Shown: in pieces, positions 45,155 to 52,766 of the stretch
How the letters are laid out: each line of letters opens with the position of its first letter
Position numbering within the stretch: the first letter of the stretch is position 1
From: Parabacteroides sp. 52
Lineage (GTDB): Bacteria; Bacteroidota; Bacteroidia; Bacteroidales; Tannerellaceae
NCBI RefSeq assembly: GCF_010500925.1
Contig: NZ_QVMG01000005.1
Span: 62,001 to 126,000, forward strand
Length of the DNA: 64,000 nucleotides
Reading direction: 5' to 3'
Notes under the pieces: model-generated
Seen by the model: the letters and a program-made list of their open reading frames with translations, nothing else
Told to the model about the DNA's origin: nothing
The model's database searches: none
Position numbers and translations under genes: made by a program

Positions 45155-45162
45155 TACTTTTG
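45155..45162 (+). promoter_or_regulatory. -7 box of the pheA attenuator leader
   Basis: TACTTTTG (TAnnTTTG) lies 27 bp before the leader peptide ATG. TTTG sequences lie 18 and 22 bp upstream of it. Confidence 0.55.
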
Positions 45163-45189
45163 TAGCCAACAAATAGACAATTGAAAGAG

Positions 45190-45264
45190 ATGAATCAATT
45201 TAGCTTTACATACTTTTATTTTTACTTTTATTTTAGCAGAATAAAGGCAGGAATTTGTATGTAA
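45190..45264 (+). CDS. Phe/Tyr-rich leader peptide of the aromatic operon
   Basis: A 24-codon frame, ATG at 45190 and TAA at 45262-45264. It has six Phe codons, all TTT, and four Tyr codons clustered at residues 4-15 (FSFTYFYFYFYF). An AAAGAG stretch lies just before the ATG. It sits between a promoter and a terminator-like hairpin ahead of pheA, the classic layout of a transcription attenuator that measures charged tRNA-Phe and tRNA-Tyr through ribosome stalling. The peptide is otherwise unlikely to have a function. Confidence 0.85.
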   Translation: MNQFSFTYFYFYFYFSRIKAGICM

Positions 45265-45332
45265 ATAATTGATGAATTGAATATCAATAAATAAAATAGA
45301 AAGTCCTGCCGAATACGGTGGGACTTTTTTTT
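45246..45332 (+). promoter_or_regulatory. Antiterminator/terminator pair of the pheA attenuator
   Basis: The terminator stem is AAGTCC-TG-CCG (45301-45311) with CGG-TG-GGACTT, loop AATA, and an eight-T run. GGCAGGA at 45246-45252, near the end of the leader frame, is perfectly complementary to TCCTGCC at 45304-45310 in the left arm of that stem. A ribosome stalled on Phe/Tyr codons would leave GGCAGGA free to pair and block termination; a ribosome reaching the leader stop would cover it. Confidence 0.8.
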
Positions 45333-45357
45333 ATGTCATAAACAACAGAACAGATTC

Positions 45358-45397
45358 AATGGGATCAGACTCTTCTGCATTTGAAGAGTGATCCATT
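45358..45397 (+). promoter_or_regulatory. Second hairpin between the attenuator and pheA
   Basis: AATGG-GATCA-CTCTTC pairs with GAAGAG-TGATC-CATT across a 7-nt loop, with a GA bulge. No T-run follows. It ends 17 bp before the pheA ATG and could affect translation or message stability. Confidence 0.5.
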
Positions 45398-45414
45398 AAA
45401 TAGAAAAAAAGAGG

Positions 45415-46266
45415 ATGATGACAAAAAAGAAAGTAGCCATTCAAGGAATAATTGGTTCCTATCATGATATTGCTGCCCGTAATTACTTCGAAGAAGAAGA
45501 GGTGGAGATTATCGGTTGTGATACCTTCCGGGAAGTGATCGCTTCCGTCAAAAAGGATCCTTCAGTAACAGGGCTTATGGCCATTGAGAACACGATTGCC
45601 GGAAGCCTGTTGCAGAATCATGAATTGATACGTGAAAGCGGACTAAAGGTTATAGGAGAATACAAGCTGCGGATCTCCCACTCCCTGGTTGCACTCCCGG
45701 GAACCTCTATCCAAGAGATAGAAGAAATCAACTCCCACCCCATTGCATTGATGCAATGTACCGAATTTCTGGATACCCTGCCACATGCTAAGGTAGTAGA
45801 AAAAGGCGATACGGCCATGAGTGCCCGCAGGATAATAGAGAAACAATTAAAAGGACATGCCGCAATCTGTAGCAAATGGGCCGCACAGATATACCATATG
45901 GAGGTATTGGCCGAAGGCATTGAAACCAATAAACGAAACTTTACCCGTTTCCTGGCGATTGCCGACCGCTGGAGTGCTGAAGAGTCCATGAGAAAAGATG
46001 AAATCAACAAATCTTCTGTTGTTTTCGCTCTTCCTCATACAGCCGGTAGCCTTTCCAAAGTATTGTCTATCCTTTCCTTTTACGACATGAATCTTTCAAA
46101 GATTCAATCCTTGCCTATCGTGGGGCGTGAATGGGAATACCTCTTCTACATTGACCTTACCTTTACCGACTATACCCGCTACAAACAAGCGTTGGATGCC
46201 ATTATACCATTAACAAAAGACTTTAATATATTAGGAGAATATGCAGAAGGAAAACAAAGTGTGTAA
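45415..46266 (+). CDS. pheA: Prephenate dehydratase with ACT domain
   Basis: Converts prephenate to phenylpyruvate in phenylalanine synthesis. The 283-aa protein has the dehydratase domain (IQGIIGSYHDIAARNYF, LMAIENTIAGSLLQNHELI, TNKRNFTRFLAI with the catalytic TRF motif) and a C-terminal ACT domain (from about residue 200; HTAGSLSKVLSILSFYDMNL) for phenylalanine feedback. It lacks the fused chorismate mutase of E. coli PheA; mutase is fused to the DAHP synthase two genes on. The start at 45415 or 45418 follows GAGG, a possible ribosome site. It is the first structural gene after the Phe/Tyr attenuator and overlaps the next gene by 26 bp. Confidence 0.94.
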   Translation: MMTKKKVAIQGIIGSYHDIAARNYFEEEEVEIIGCDTFREVIASVKKDPSVTGLMAIENTIAGSLLQNHELIRESGLKVIGEYKLRISHSLVALPGTSIQEIEEINSHPIALMQCTEFLDTLPHAKVVEKGDTAMSARRIIEKQLKGHAAICSKWAAQIYHMEVLAEGIETNKRNFTRFLAIADRWSAEESMRKDEINKSSVVFALPHTAGSLSKVLSILSFYDMNLSKIQSLPIVGREWEYLFYIDLTFTDYTRYKQALDAIIPLTKDFNILGEYAEGKQSV

Positions 46267-47425
46267 GATTCAACCCGCAACACGCGTAAGTAACGTACAG
46301 GAATACTACTTCTCCAAAAAACTGAAAGAAGTGGCGCAAATGAATGCTGCCGGAAAGAATGTCATCAATCTGGGTGTTGGCAGCCCCGATCTTCCTCCTT
46401 CGGAAGAGGCGATTGATGCTTTATGTCAACATGCTCACAACTCATACGAACATGGTTATCAACCCTATATGGGCATACCGGAACTTCGTAAAGGTTTCTG
46501 CGACTGGTATAAAAAATGGTATCAGGTTGAGATCGATCCGAACACCGAAATACAACCTCTGATAGGATCAAAAGAAGGCATCCTACATGTCTCTCTGGCT
46601 TTTCTGAATCCGGGAGACAGCGTATTGGTACCCAATCCGGGATACCCCACCTACACCTCTGTAAGCAAATTGGTGCAAGCCCATATCATTCCTTATGATT
46701 TAAAAGAAGAATCCGGATGGATGCCCGATTGGGAGGCATTGGAAAAAATGGATCTCAGCAAAGTGAAACTGATGTGGATCAATTATCCGAATATGCCAAC
46801 AGGAGCCAATGCTACGATGGATTTGTTTGAGAAATTGGTTAACTTTGGGCGTCGCCACGGTATCATTATCTGTAATGATAACCCGTACAGTTTCATTCTG
46901 AATGATCAGCCCCTGAGTATATTAAGTGTGCCGGGAGCCAAGGACATATGTATCGAGATGAATTCCATGAGTAAATCGCACAATATGTCCGGATGGCGTA
47001 TAGCAATGCTGGCAACAAATGCTCAATTTATCCAATGGATACTGAAAGTAAAAAGCAATGTCGACTCCGGTCAGTTCAAGCCGATGCAATACGCTGCCGT
47101 GGAGGCATTAAACGCTCCGAAAGAGTGGTATGAGACAGTGAACAAAACCTATCGCAAACGGCGTGTCCTGGCCAGCCAGATTATAGATGCGCTCGGATGT
47201 ACATACGACGGGAGCCAGGTTGGCCTCTTCCTTTGGGCACGTATACCTGAAACCATGGAGAATGCAGAGGTTTTGGCTGACAAGGTTTTGTATGAGTCAA
47301 ATGTATTTATCACGCCCGGATCCGTCTTCGGAAGCCAGGGTAAAAACTATATCCGAATCTCTCTCTGCTGTAATGAAGAGATATTCGAGCAAGCATTAAA
47401 CCGGATAAAAAAAATAATTAAATAA
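46241..47425 (+). CDS. Class I/II aminotransferase, probably aromatic
   Basis: PLP enzyme of 394 aa, fold type I. Signatures are NLGVGSPDLPPSEEA, the glycine-rich GSKEGILH, NYPNMPTGA, CNDNPYSF, and the PLP lysine in MNSMSKSHNMSGWR. Its place in the pheA-tyrA operon indicates that it transaminates phenylpyruvate and hydroxyphenylpyruvate (or prephenate) to the amino acids. By sequence alone it also resembles aspartate and LL-diaminopimelate aminotransferases. Its start overlaps pheA by 26 bp, so translation is probably coupled. Confidence 0.88.
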   Translation: MQKENKVCKIQPATRVSNVQEYYFSKKLKEVAQMNAAGKNVINLGVGSPDLPPSEEAIDALCQHAHNSYEHGYQPYMGIPELRKGFCDWYKKWYQVEIDPNTEIQPLIGSKEGILHVSLAFLNPGDSVLVPNPGYPTYTSVSKLVQAHIIPYDLKEESGWMPDWEALEKMDLSKVKLMWINYPNMPTGANATMDLFEKLVNFGRRHGIIICNDNPYSFILNDQPLSILSVPGAKDICIEMNSMSKSHNMSGWRIAMLATNAQFIQWILKVKSNVDSGQFKPMQYAAVEALNAPKEWYETVNKTYRKRRVLASQIIDALGCTYDGSQVGLFLWARIPETMENAEVLADKVLYESNVFITPGSVFGSQGKNYIRISLCCNEEIFEQALNRIKKIIK

Positions 47426-47434
47426 GATATACAG

Positions 47435-48505
47435 ATGAAAATGGAATTAGAATCAATCGTTTTGCCGGGTATCGACCCGAGCCGCCCCATCGTCATATCA
47501 GGCCCTTGCAGTGCAGAAACAGAAGAACAAGTGATGCAGACAGCCAAAGGACTTGCTGCCAGAGGCATCAAAATATTCCGCGCAGGGATATGGAAACCCC
47601 GTACCAAACCCGGAGGATTCGAAGGTGTCGGCACCCTGGGTTTACCCTGGTTGAAACGGGTAAAAGAAGAAACAGGCATGTACATAGCTACCGAAGTAGC
47701 TACCAAAGATCATGTTACCGAAGCACTCCAAGCCGGTATCGATATGGTATGGATCGGAGCACGGACAACAGTGAATCCATTTGCCGTACAGGAGATAGCG
47801 GACGCATTGAAAGGTGTCGACATACCTGTTCTGATTAAAAACCCGGTCAATCCGGATCTGGAATTATGGATCGGTGCTATCGAGAGAATCTATGGTGCCG
47901 GCATCCGTCGGATCGGAGTTATTCATCGTGGGTTCAGCTCATATGATAAAAAGATATACCGTAACCTGCCTCTTTGGCATATCCCGATCGAACTGCATCG
48001 CCGGATGCCAGATATTCCGATATTCTGTGACCCCAGTCATATTGGTGGCAAACGCGAGCTCATCGCTCCCCTCTCCCAACAGGCGATGGACCTGAGTTTT
48101 GATGGTTTATTGATCGAATCCCATTGCAATCCGGATGCTGCGTGGAGTGATGCCTGTCAGCAAATCACACCGGAAGTATTGGATTATGTACTCAACTTAT
48201 TAGTCATCCGGGATGTCCACCAAACAACTGAGAATTTAAGTGAACTGCGTCGACAGATTGACAATATAGATGAACAATTATTGGAGTTACTGTCCAAACG
48301 CATGCGTATCTCCCGGGAGATTGGTGTGTACAAAAAAGAACATAATATGCCGATTCTCCAATCTCCACGTTATAATGAGATACTGGAAAAACGCTCTGAT
48401 ATGGGAGAAGCCCTGGAACTCAATACCGATTTTGTGAAAGAAATATTACAGGAAATACACGAAGAGTCTGTTCGTCAACAGATGATAATCATGAATCAAC
48501 AATGA
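47435..48505 (+). CDS. Bifunctional DAHP synthase / chorismate mutase
   Basis: The 356-aa fusion joins a type I-beta 3-deoxy-7-phosphoheptulonate synthase (residues about 5-260) to an AroQ-class chorismate mutase (about 265-345). The synthase shows GPCSAETEEQV, RAGIWKPRTKPGGFEG, ATEVA, IGARTTVNPFAVQ, KNPVNPD, RGFSSYD and FCDPSHIGGKR. The mutase shows LRRQIDNIDEQLLELLSKRM and SREIGVYKKE. It catalyses both the first step of the shikimate pathway and the branch step to prephenate. The arrangement lets the mutase domain serve feedback by prephenate or chorismate. The stop overlaps the tyrA start by 4 bp. Confidence 0.94.
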   Translation: MKMELESIVLPGIDPSRPIVISGPCSAETEEQVMQTAKGLAARGIKIFRAGIWKPRTKPGGFEGVGTLGLPWLKRVKEETGMYIATEVATKDHVTEALQAGIDMVWIGARTTVNPFAVQEIADALKGVDIPVLIKNPVNPDLELWIGAIERIYGAGIRRIGVIHRGFSSYDKKIYRNLPLWHIPIELHRRMPDIPIFCDPSHIGGKRELIAPLSQQAMDLSFDGLLIESHCNPDAAWSDACQQITPEVLDYVLNLLVIRDVHQTTENLSELRRQIDNIDEQLLELLSKRMRISREIGVYKKEHNMPILQSPRYNEILEKRSDMGEALELNTDFVKEILQEIHEESVRQQMIIMNQQ

Positions 48506-49275
48506 AAATACTTATCCTGGGTGCCGGAAAGATGGGATCTTTCTTCACCGACCTGTTGAGCTTCGACCATGAGGTCGCTGTACTGGAAAGCGACCCAAAA
48601 CGAATGCGCTTTATTTACAACGCCCTCCGCTTTCAACACGTGGAGGAGATTGCAACGTTTGCTCCTGAACTGGTCATCAACTGCGTTACATTAAACTATA
48701 CCATAGAGGCTTTCAAAAATATATTACCCTACCTGCCTCCTTATTGTATTATCTCCGACATTGCCTCGGTTAAAACAAATCTGAAAGAATTCTATGAACA
48801 TTGTGGCTTTCCTTATGTGTCTACCCACCCAATGTTCGGTCCTACTTTTGCTAATTTGGGTAACCTGGCCAAAGAAAATACCATCATCATTTCCGAGGGT
48901 GACCATTTAGGTAAGATTTTCTTTAAAGACCTATATGCCAGCCTGCATTTGAATATCTGTGAATATACGTTCGAAGAGCATGACAGTGTTGTTGCCTATT
49001 CCCTGGGAATACCTTTTGCCTCTACGATTGTCTTCGCAGCCACAATGAAACATCAGGATGCTCCGGGCACTACTTTCAAACGACATATGAAAATCGCCCG
49101 GGGACTCTTCTCCGAAGACGATTATCTACTGACGGAAATCCTCTTCAATCCCCGTACTCCTAACCAAATCAAACGGATACAGGAAGAACTCTCTTCTTTA
49201 CAGGATATCATACAAAAGAAAGACTCCGAAGCCATGAAAGCCTATCTGAAAAAGATTCGGAAAAACATTGAATAG
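48502..49275 (+). CDS. tyrA: Prephenate dehydrogenase
   Basis: NAD(P)-dependent enzyme that makes 4-hydroxyphenylpyruvate for tyrosine. The 257-aa protein has the dinucleotide-binding ILGAGKMGSFF at the N-terminus, ISDIASVKTNL, the THPMFGPT motif with the conserved histidine, and a helical dimer domain. It is short for the family and has no ACT domain. It is the last gene of the attenuator-controlled operon, joined to the DAHP synthase/mutase gene by an ATGA overlap. Confidence 0.92.
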   Translation: MKILILGAGKMGSFFTDLLSFDHEVAVLESDPKRMRFIYNALRFQHVEEIATFAPELVINCVTLNYTIEAFKNILPYLPPYCIISDIASVKTNLKEFYEHCGFPYVSTHPMFGPTFANLGNLAKENTIIISEGDHLGKIFFKDLYASLHLNICEYTFEEHDSVVAYSLGIPFASTIVFAATMKHQDAPGTTFKRHMKIARGLFSEDDYLLTEILFNPRTPNQIKRIQEELSSLQDIIQKKDSEAMKAYLKKIRKNIE

Positions 49276-49296
49276 TAATGACAAATAACGATTAAC

Positions 49297-49386
49297 GATT
49301 AGAGGTTAGTGATTAGTGGTTAGTGATTAACCCAAAAGTCTTACCGCTTGCGCCATTAATCACTAAACACTAACCACTAACCACTA
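49297..49386. repeat. TTAGTG-repeat hairpin element, copy 1
   Basis: Degenerate 7-bp repeats (GTTAGTG, ATTAGTG) form an imperfect inverted repeat of about 31 bp per arm (49299-49330 with 49356-49386) around a 25-nt loop holding TTACCGCTTGCG. It fills the gap between convergent tyrA and the permease gene and probably terminates both. A related element lies at 61768-61861. Confidence 0.85.
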
Positions 49387-49389
49387 TTT

Positions 49390-51744
49390 TTATTCCGTTT
49401 TGATCGAGTCCACCGGATTGGCATCGGCCACGCGCCAGCTCTGGAAGGTAACGGTAGCGATGGTGATAGCCGTGATCAATAGGAAGGAGAAGAGGTATAT
49501 CCACCAGTACATGGGCGTGCGGTAAGCAAAGCCTTCCAGCCAACGCGATACGGCATACCAGGCAATAGGCGCGGCAATGACAAAACAGATCGCCAGGATC
49601 TTCACATAGCGGCTGTTAAACATTGCCAGTATCTGTCCGGTTGTTGAGCCCAACACCTTGCGCACACCAATCTCTTTGCGTTTGTATTCGCTCTCGAACA
49701 CCACCAGACCAAACACACCAACCAGCGAGATCAATACAGCTATCAGGCTAAACCAGGTGATCAGCGAGGTGATCCGTTGCTCTTTCATATAGACATAGTT
49801 TATTACATCATCGTAGAAAGTCACATTAAAGATATAGTCGGGAGATATTTCTTCCAGTTTGGCTTGCACCATCTCCATCTCTTTGAATATATCCGAGCCT
49901 GCCTTTATCTTTATATACGCCCACTCGTTTTGCCAAATGCGATAGTCCTGGTCGCCTATCAGGTAGAATGCCATGGGTTCGATAGCTTTACGCATTGTGG
50001 TTACATTCAGGTCAGGAATAAATCCTATCACTTCGCCATCATCGCTAAGTTTGTCCCCTAATGATAATTCAAGATCCTTTTTAGCCCTTTCATTAAAGAG
50101 AAAAAACAAATTGTCCGATTTCTTATCAGAAGGCAGGAAGTTACGTCCTTCGAGTAGTGGGATATTCATTGTCTCCAGGAAATCAGTGCCCACAGCAATT
50201 GCCTGAAACATGACTTTTCTTTCGCTTATTTCACGCATCCAGGTAGAATGTATATCAGTCCCGGAGAGAAGAGTCCCGGCATAGCTGACACTCTCTACCG
50301 CAGGCGACTCCTTAAGCTTGTTCGTGAAGGTCTGCAGAGAATTGCGCACATCGTTATTCAGGTTTGCCACAATCACCCTATCTTTGTCGAATCCCATAGC
50401 TGATCGCTGCATGAAACCTACCTGTAGATACATAAACAGAGCCACAATGATCAAGGCAAAAGAGGCTACAAACTGAACGCCTACCAAAGCATTGCGCAAC
50501 TGTCGTCCTTTAGGAGAAAGACCAAAAGAGCCTTTTAATACTAAAGCCGGTGCAAAAGAGGTCATATAAAAAGCTGGGTAGACACCGGCTATAAGACCGA
50601 CCAACAGGGCAATAATCCCTGTACCGATAAGGATATCCGCATGCCCGCCAAGCGTCATATCTGCACTTATTATCTGTGAGACGGAAGAGGATGCGAGCAG
50701 ATGCGTAAAGAAAAGAGCCACTCCCCAGGCCAATAGACAGGTCAGTATGGCTTCAGCCACTAACGATTTCCGCAAGTTCTCGTCTGCCGCCCCTAATACC
50801 TTCTGCGTATTGATACTCTTGATACGCAAAGGAGTGAGTGCGATGCTGTAGTTTGTAAAGTTGATCACTGCGATCAATAGGATCACAAAGGCAATCGCAA
50901 GAAGAACAGCGATGGTCGAATAGCTGGTCTTTTCTGTTACTTCGTCAAATTCGGTATGTGTATTAAAATGTATGTCGCGTAAAGGAACTATTTTATAGTC
51001 AACCTGAAGCCCTAACGTTTGTTCAGAGCTCTCTTCCTTTTTCTTCGCACAAAACTCATCTAATATATGTTGGAAATCAGTGCCGGGTGATACGCGTACA
51101 TAGCCGGCATAATTAAAGTTTCCCCAGTTATCGTTATTCTCCTTATCATTCATTTTCCGGTGAATCACATTTTGCATACTGCTGTTTGTCGGAAAATCTT
51201 TATACACGCCTCCGATAGTCCATTGCTGTCCTTCGTTCAGTAGTTGTTTGTCGATAGCCGATTCCTCTCCGAACACTTTGTTCGCCAGGCTTTGTGGAAT
51301 CAGTACAGTGTTGGGTTCATGAATCTTATCGATACTACCCTCTACCATATCGAACTGAAAAACACGCATATAATCGAAGGAAACACTCTTTATATTTCCT
51401 TTAAAGGAGTTTCTTATCCCCCCTTTTTCAACAACAAAAGGCCAATCATTCATCGCCTCCATTCCGGAACTAACGGCTGCAGCCTCGACGTATGGCGAAA
51501 AAGCTTTCAACCCTTCCAACAACGGGCGTGGCACTATTCCTAACTGACGGCCTTCAAAGCGAGCTTCCACCCGGTAGATATCATCGGTATTCGGGTCTTG
51601 ACTATCAAATTTCAGATCCCATAAGACCTGCATCATAATGATGATAATAGCCGTAAAAGCAACGGAAAGACCTAATACGTTAAGCAATGTCGCCATTTTG
51701 AAGCGGCGGATTACACTGAGGAAATTGCGGATAATTGTTTTCAT
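49390..51744 (-). CDS. ABC transporter permease, two-module FtsX/MacB type
   Basis: A 784-aa inner-membrane permease. An N-terminal membrane helix (about 18-40) is followed by a MacB-like periplasmic domain, then three helices (about 285-400), a middle helix (about 425-445), a second periplasmic domain and three C-terminal helices. This is the duplicated layout common in Bacteroidetes. It ends in NPVDSIKTE, like the other permeases here (NPVxxI-x-E). It follows the ATPase gene by 141 bp, probably in one message, with a GC-rich hairpin between. Related systems export peptides or lipoproteins or act in antimicrobial stress; the substrate is unknown. Confidence 0.9.
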   Translation of the reverse strand: MKTIIRNFLSVIRRFKMATLLNVLGLSVAFTAIIIIMMQVLWDLKFDSQDPNTDDIYRVEARFEGRQLGIVPRPLLEGLKAFSPYVEAAAVSSGMEAMNDWPFVVEKGGIRNSFKGNIKSVSFDYMRVFQFDMVEGSIDKIHEPNTVLIPQSLANKVFGEESAIDKQLLNEGQQWTIGGVYKDFPTNSSMQNVIHRKMNDKENNDNWGNFNYAGYVRVSPGTDFQHILDEFCAKKKEESSEQTLGLQVDYKIVPLRDIHFNTHTEFDEVTEKTSYSTIAVLLAIAFVILLIAVINFTNYSIALTPLRIKSINTQKVLGAADENLRKSLVAEAILTCLLAWGVALFFTHLLASSSVSQIISADMTLGGHADILIGTGIIALLVGLIAGVYPAFYMTSFAPALVLKGSFGLSPKGRQLRNALVGVQFVASFALIIVALFMYLQVGFMQRSAMGFDKDRVIVANLNNDVRNSLQTFTNKLKESPAVESVSYAGTLLSGTDIHSTWMREISERKVMFQAIAVGTDFLETMNIPLLEGRNFLPSDKKSDNLFFLFNERAKKDLELSLGDKLSDDGEVIGFIPDLNVTTMRKAIEPMAFYLIGDQDYRIWQNEWAYIKIKAGSDIFKEMEMVQAKLEEISPDYIFNVTFYDDVINYVYMKEQRITSLITWFSLIAVLISLVGVFGLVVFESEYKRKEIGVRKVLGSTTGQILAMFNSRYVKILAICFVIAAPIAWYAVSRWLEGFAYRTPMYWWIYLFSFLLITAITIATVTFQSWRVADANPVDSIKTE

Positions 51745-51843
51745 AAGATTGAAGAAGCCCCTTTAACCTCCCCAAAGGGTAGGCTTTCAAAGCGTATTTA
51801 ATGTGATAGTTTCTGTAATTCTCTCTTCAAAGCTCCCTTTCTT

Positions 51844-51870
51844 CCTCCCCTCTCTTGTGCTGGGGGGAGG
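51844..51870. other. GC-rich hairpin between ATPase and permease genes
   Basis: CCTCCCC (51844-51850) pairs with GGGGAGG (51864-51870). There is no strong T-run, so it may adjust the ratio of ATPase to permease message and not end transcription. Confidence 0.4.
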
Positions 51871-51885
51871 CCGATAGGGTCGTTA

Positions 51886-52566
51886 TCAAATAAACTCACT
51901 CACAGAAGAAACGACACTACCGTCGAACAGGTTGATTACGCGGTGTGCGTAGCTGGCATCATGTTTGGAGTGAGTCACCATAATGATGGTTGTTCCTTCT
52001 TTGTTCAGTTCTGTCAACAGATCCATCACTTCCAAGCCGTTCTTCGAGTCGAGGTTACCAGTCGGCTCATCCGCTAAAATCATCTTGGGGTTGGAAACGA
52101 CAGCGCGGGCGATGGCGACACGCTGTTGTTGTCCTCCGGAGAGCTGCTGGGGGAAGTGGTGCGAACGGTGACTGATATTCATTCTTTTAAGTATATCGTT
52201 CACCATTTGTTTGCGCTCAGAGGATTTAATATTCAAATAAGTAAGGGGTAACTCTACATTTTCAAACACATTCAATTCATCAATCAGGTTAAAGCTTTGA
52301 AAGACAAAACCAATATTCCCTTTCCGTACTTGGGTACGTTCTTTTTCTTTTAAATGTCCTACTTCCAGTTCACCCAGGTAATAATCTCCTGATGTTGGGT
52401 TATCCAATAGACCTAAGATATTCAACAAGGTCGATTTACCACAACCCGACGGTCCCATTATCGCAACAAACTCTCCATCCTTCACTTCTAAAGAAACATT
52501 GTTCAATGCGATCGTTTCTACTTCTTCCGTACGGAACAATTTACTTAAACCTTCAATTTTAATCAT
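51886..52566 (-). CDS. ABC transporter ATP-binding protein (MacB/LolD type)
   Basis: Cytosolic 226-aa ATPase that drives FtsX/MacB-type permeases. Walker A is [10 protein letters not shown] at residues 37-46, the Q-loop is in [13 protein letters not shown], the signature is [14 protein letters not shown], Walker B is [12 protein letters not shown] and the H-loop is VTHSKHD. It is the only ATPase in the window alongside four permease genes. A sigma-54-like promoter (52611-52627) lies 45 bp upstream. Confidence 0.94.
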   Translation of the reverse strand: MIKIEGLSKLFRTEEVETIALNNVSLEVKDGEFVAIMGPSGCGKSTLLNILGLLDNPTSGDYYLGELEVGHLKEKERTQVRKGNIGFVFQSFNLIDELNVFENVELPLTYLNIKSSERKQMVNDILKRMNISHRSHHFPQQLSGGQQQRVAIARAVVSNPKMILADEPTGNLDSKNGLEVMDLLTELNKEGTTIIMVTHSKHDASYAHRVINLFDGSVVSSVSEFI

Positions 52567-52610
52567 GACTGTATTCTTTTAAAAATTTATTATCGTTTTA
52601 CTTCTCTCGT

Positions 52611-52627
52611 TCCAAATAGCGTGCCAA
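52611..52627 (-). promoter_or_regulatory. Sigma-54-like promoter before the ABC ATPase gene
   Basis: The minus strand reads TTGGCACGCTATTTGGA. The -24 element TTGGCACG is perfect and the -12 element TTGGA differs from TTGCA at one base, at the correct spacing. The expected start site is about 33 bp before the ATG at 52566. Confidence 0.6.
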
Positions 52628-52766
52628 AATAGTTATAGTACTGTTTTATAACAAGATAGATAAAAGGCTATTTTTCTCCTCTGTCCAAAAATTAGACAAT
52701 GATGTATAATTATTAGACAAATCAAGTCGATTTGTTTGTGTCAACAAGTGAATATTCAGGGCAGAT

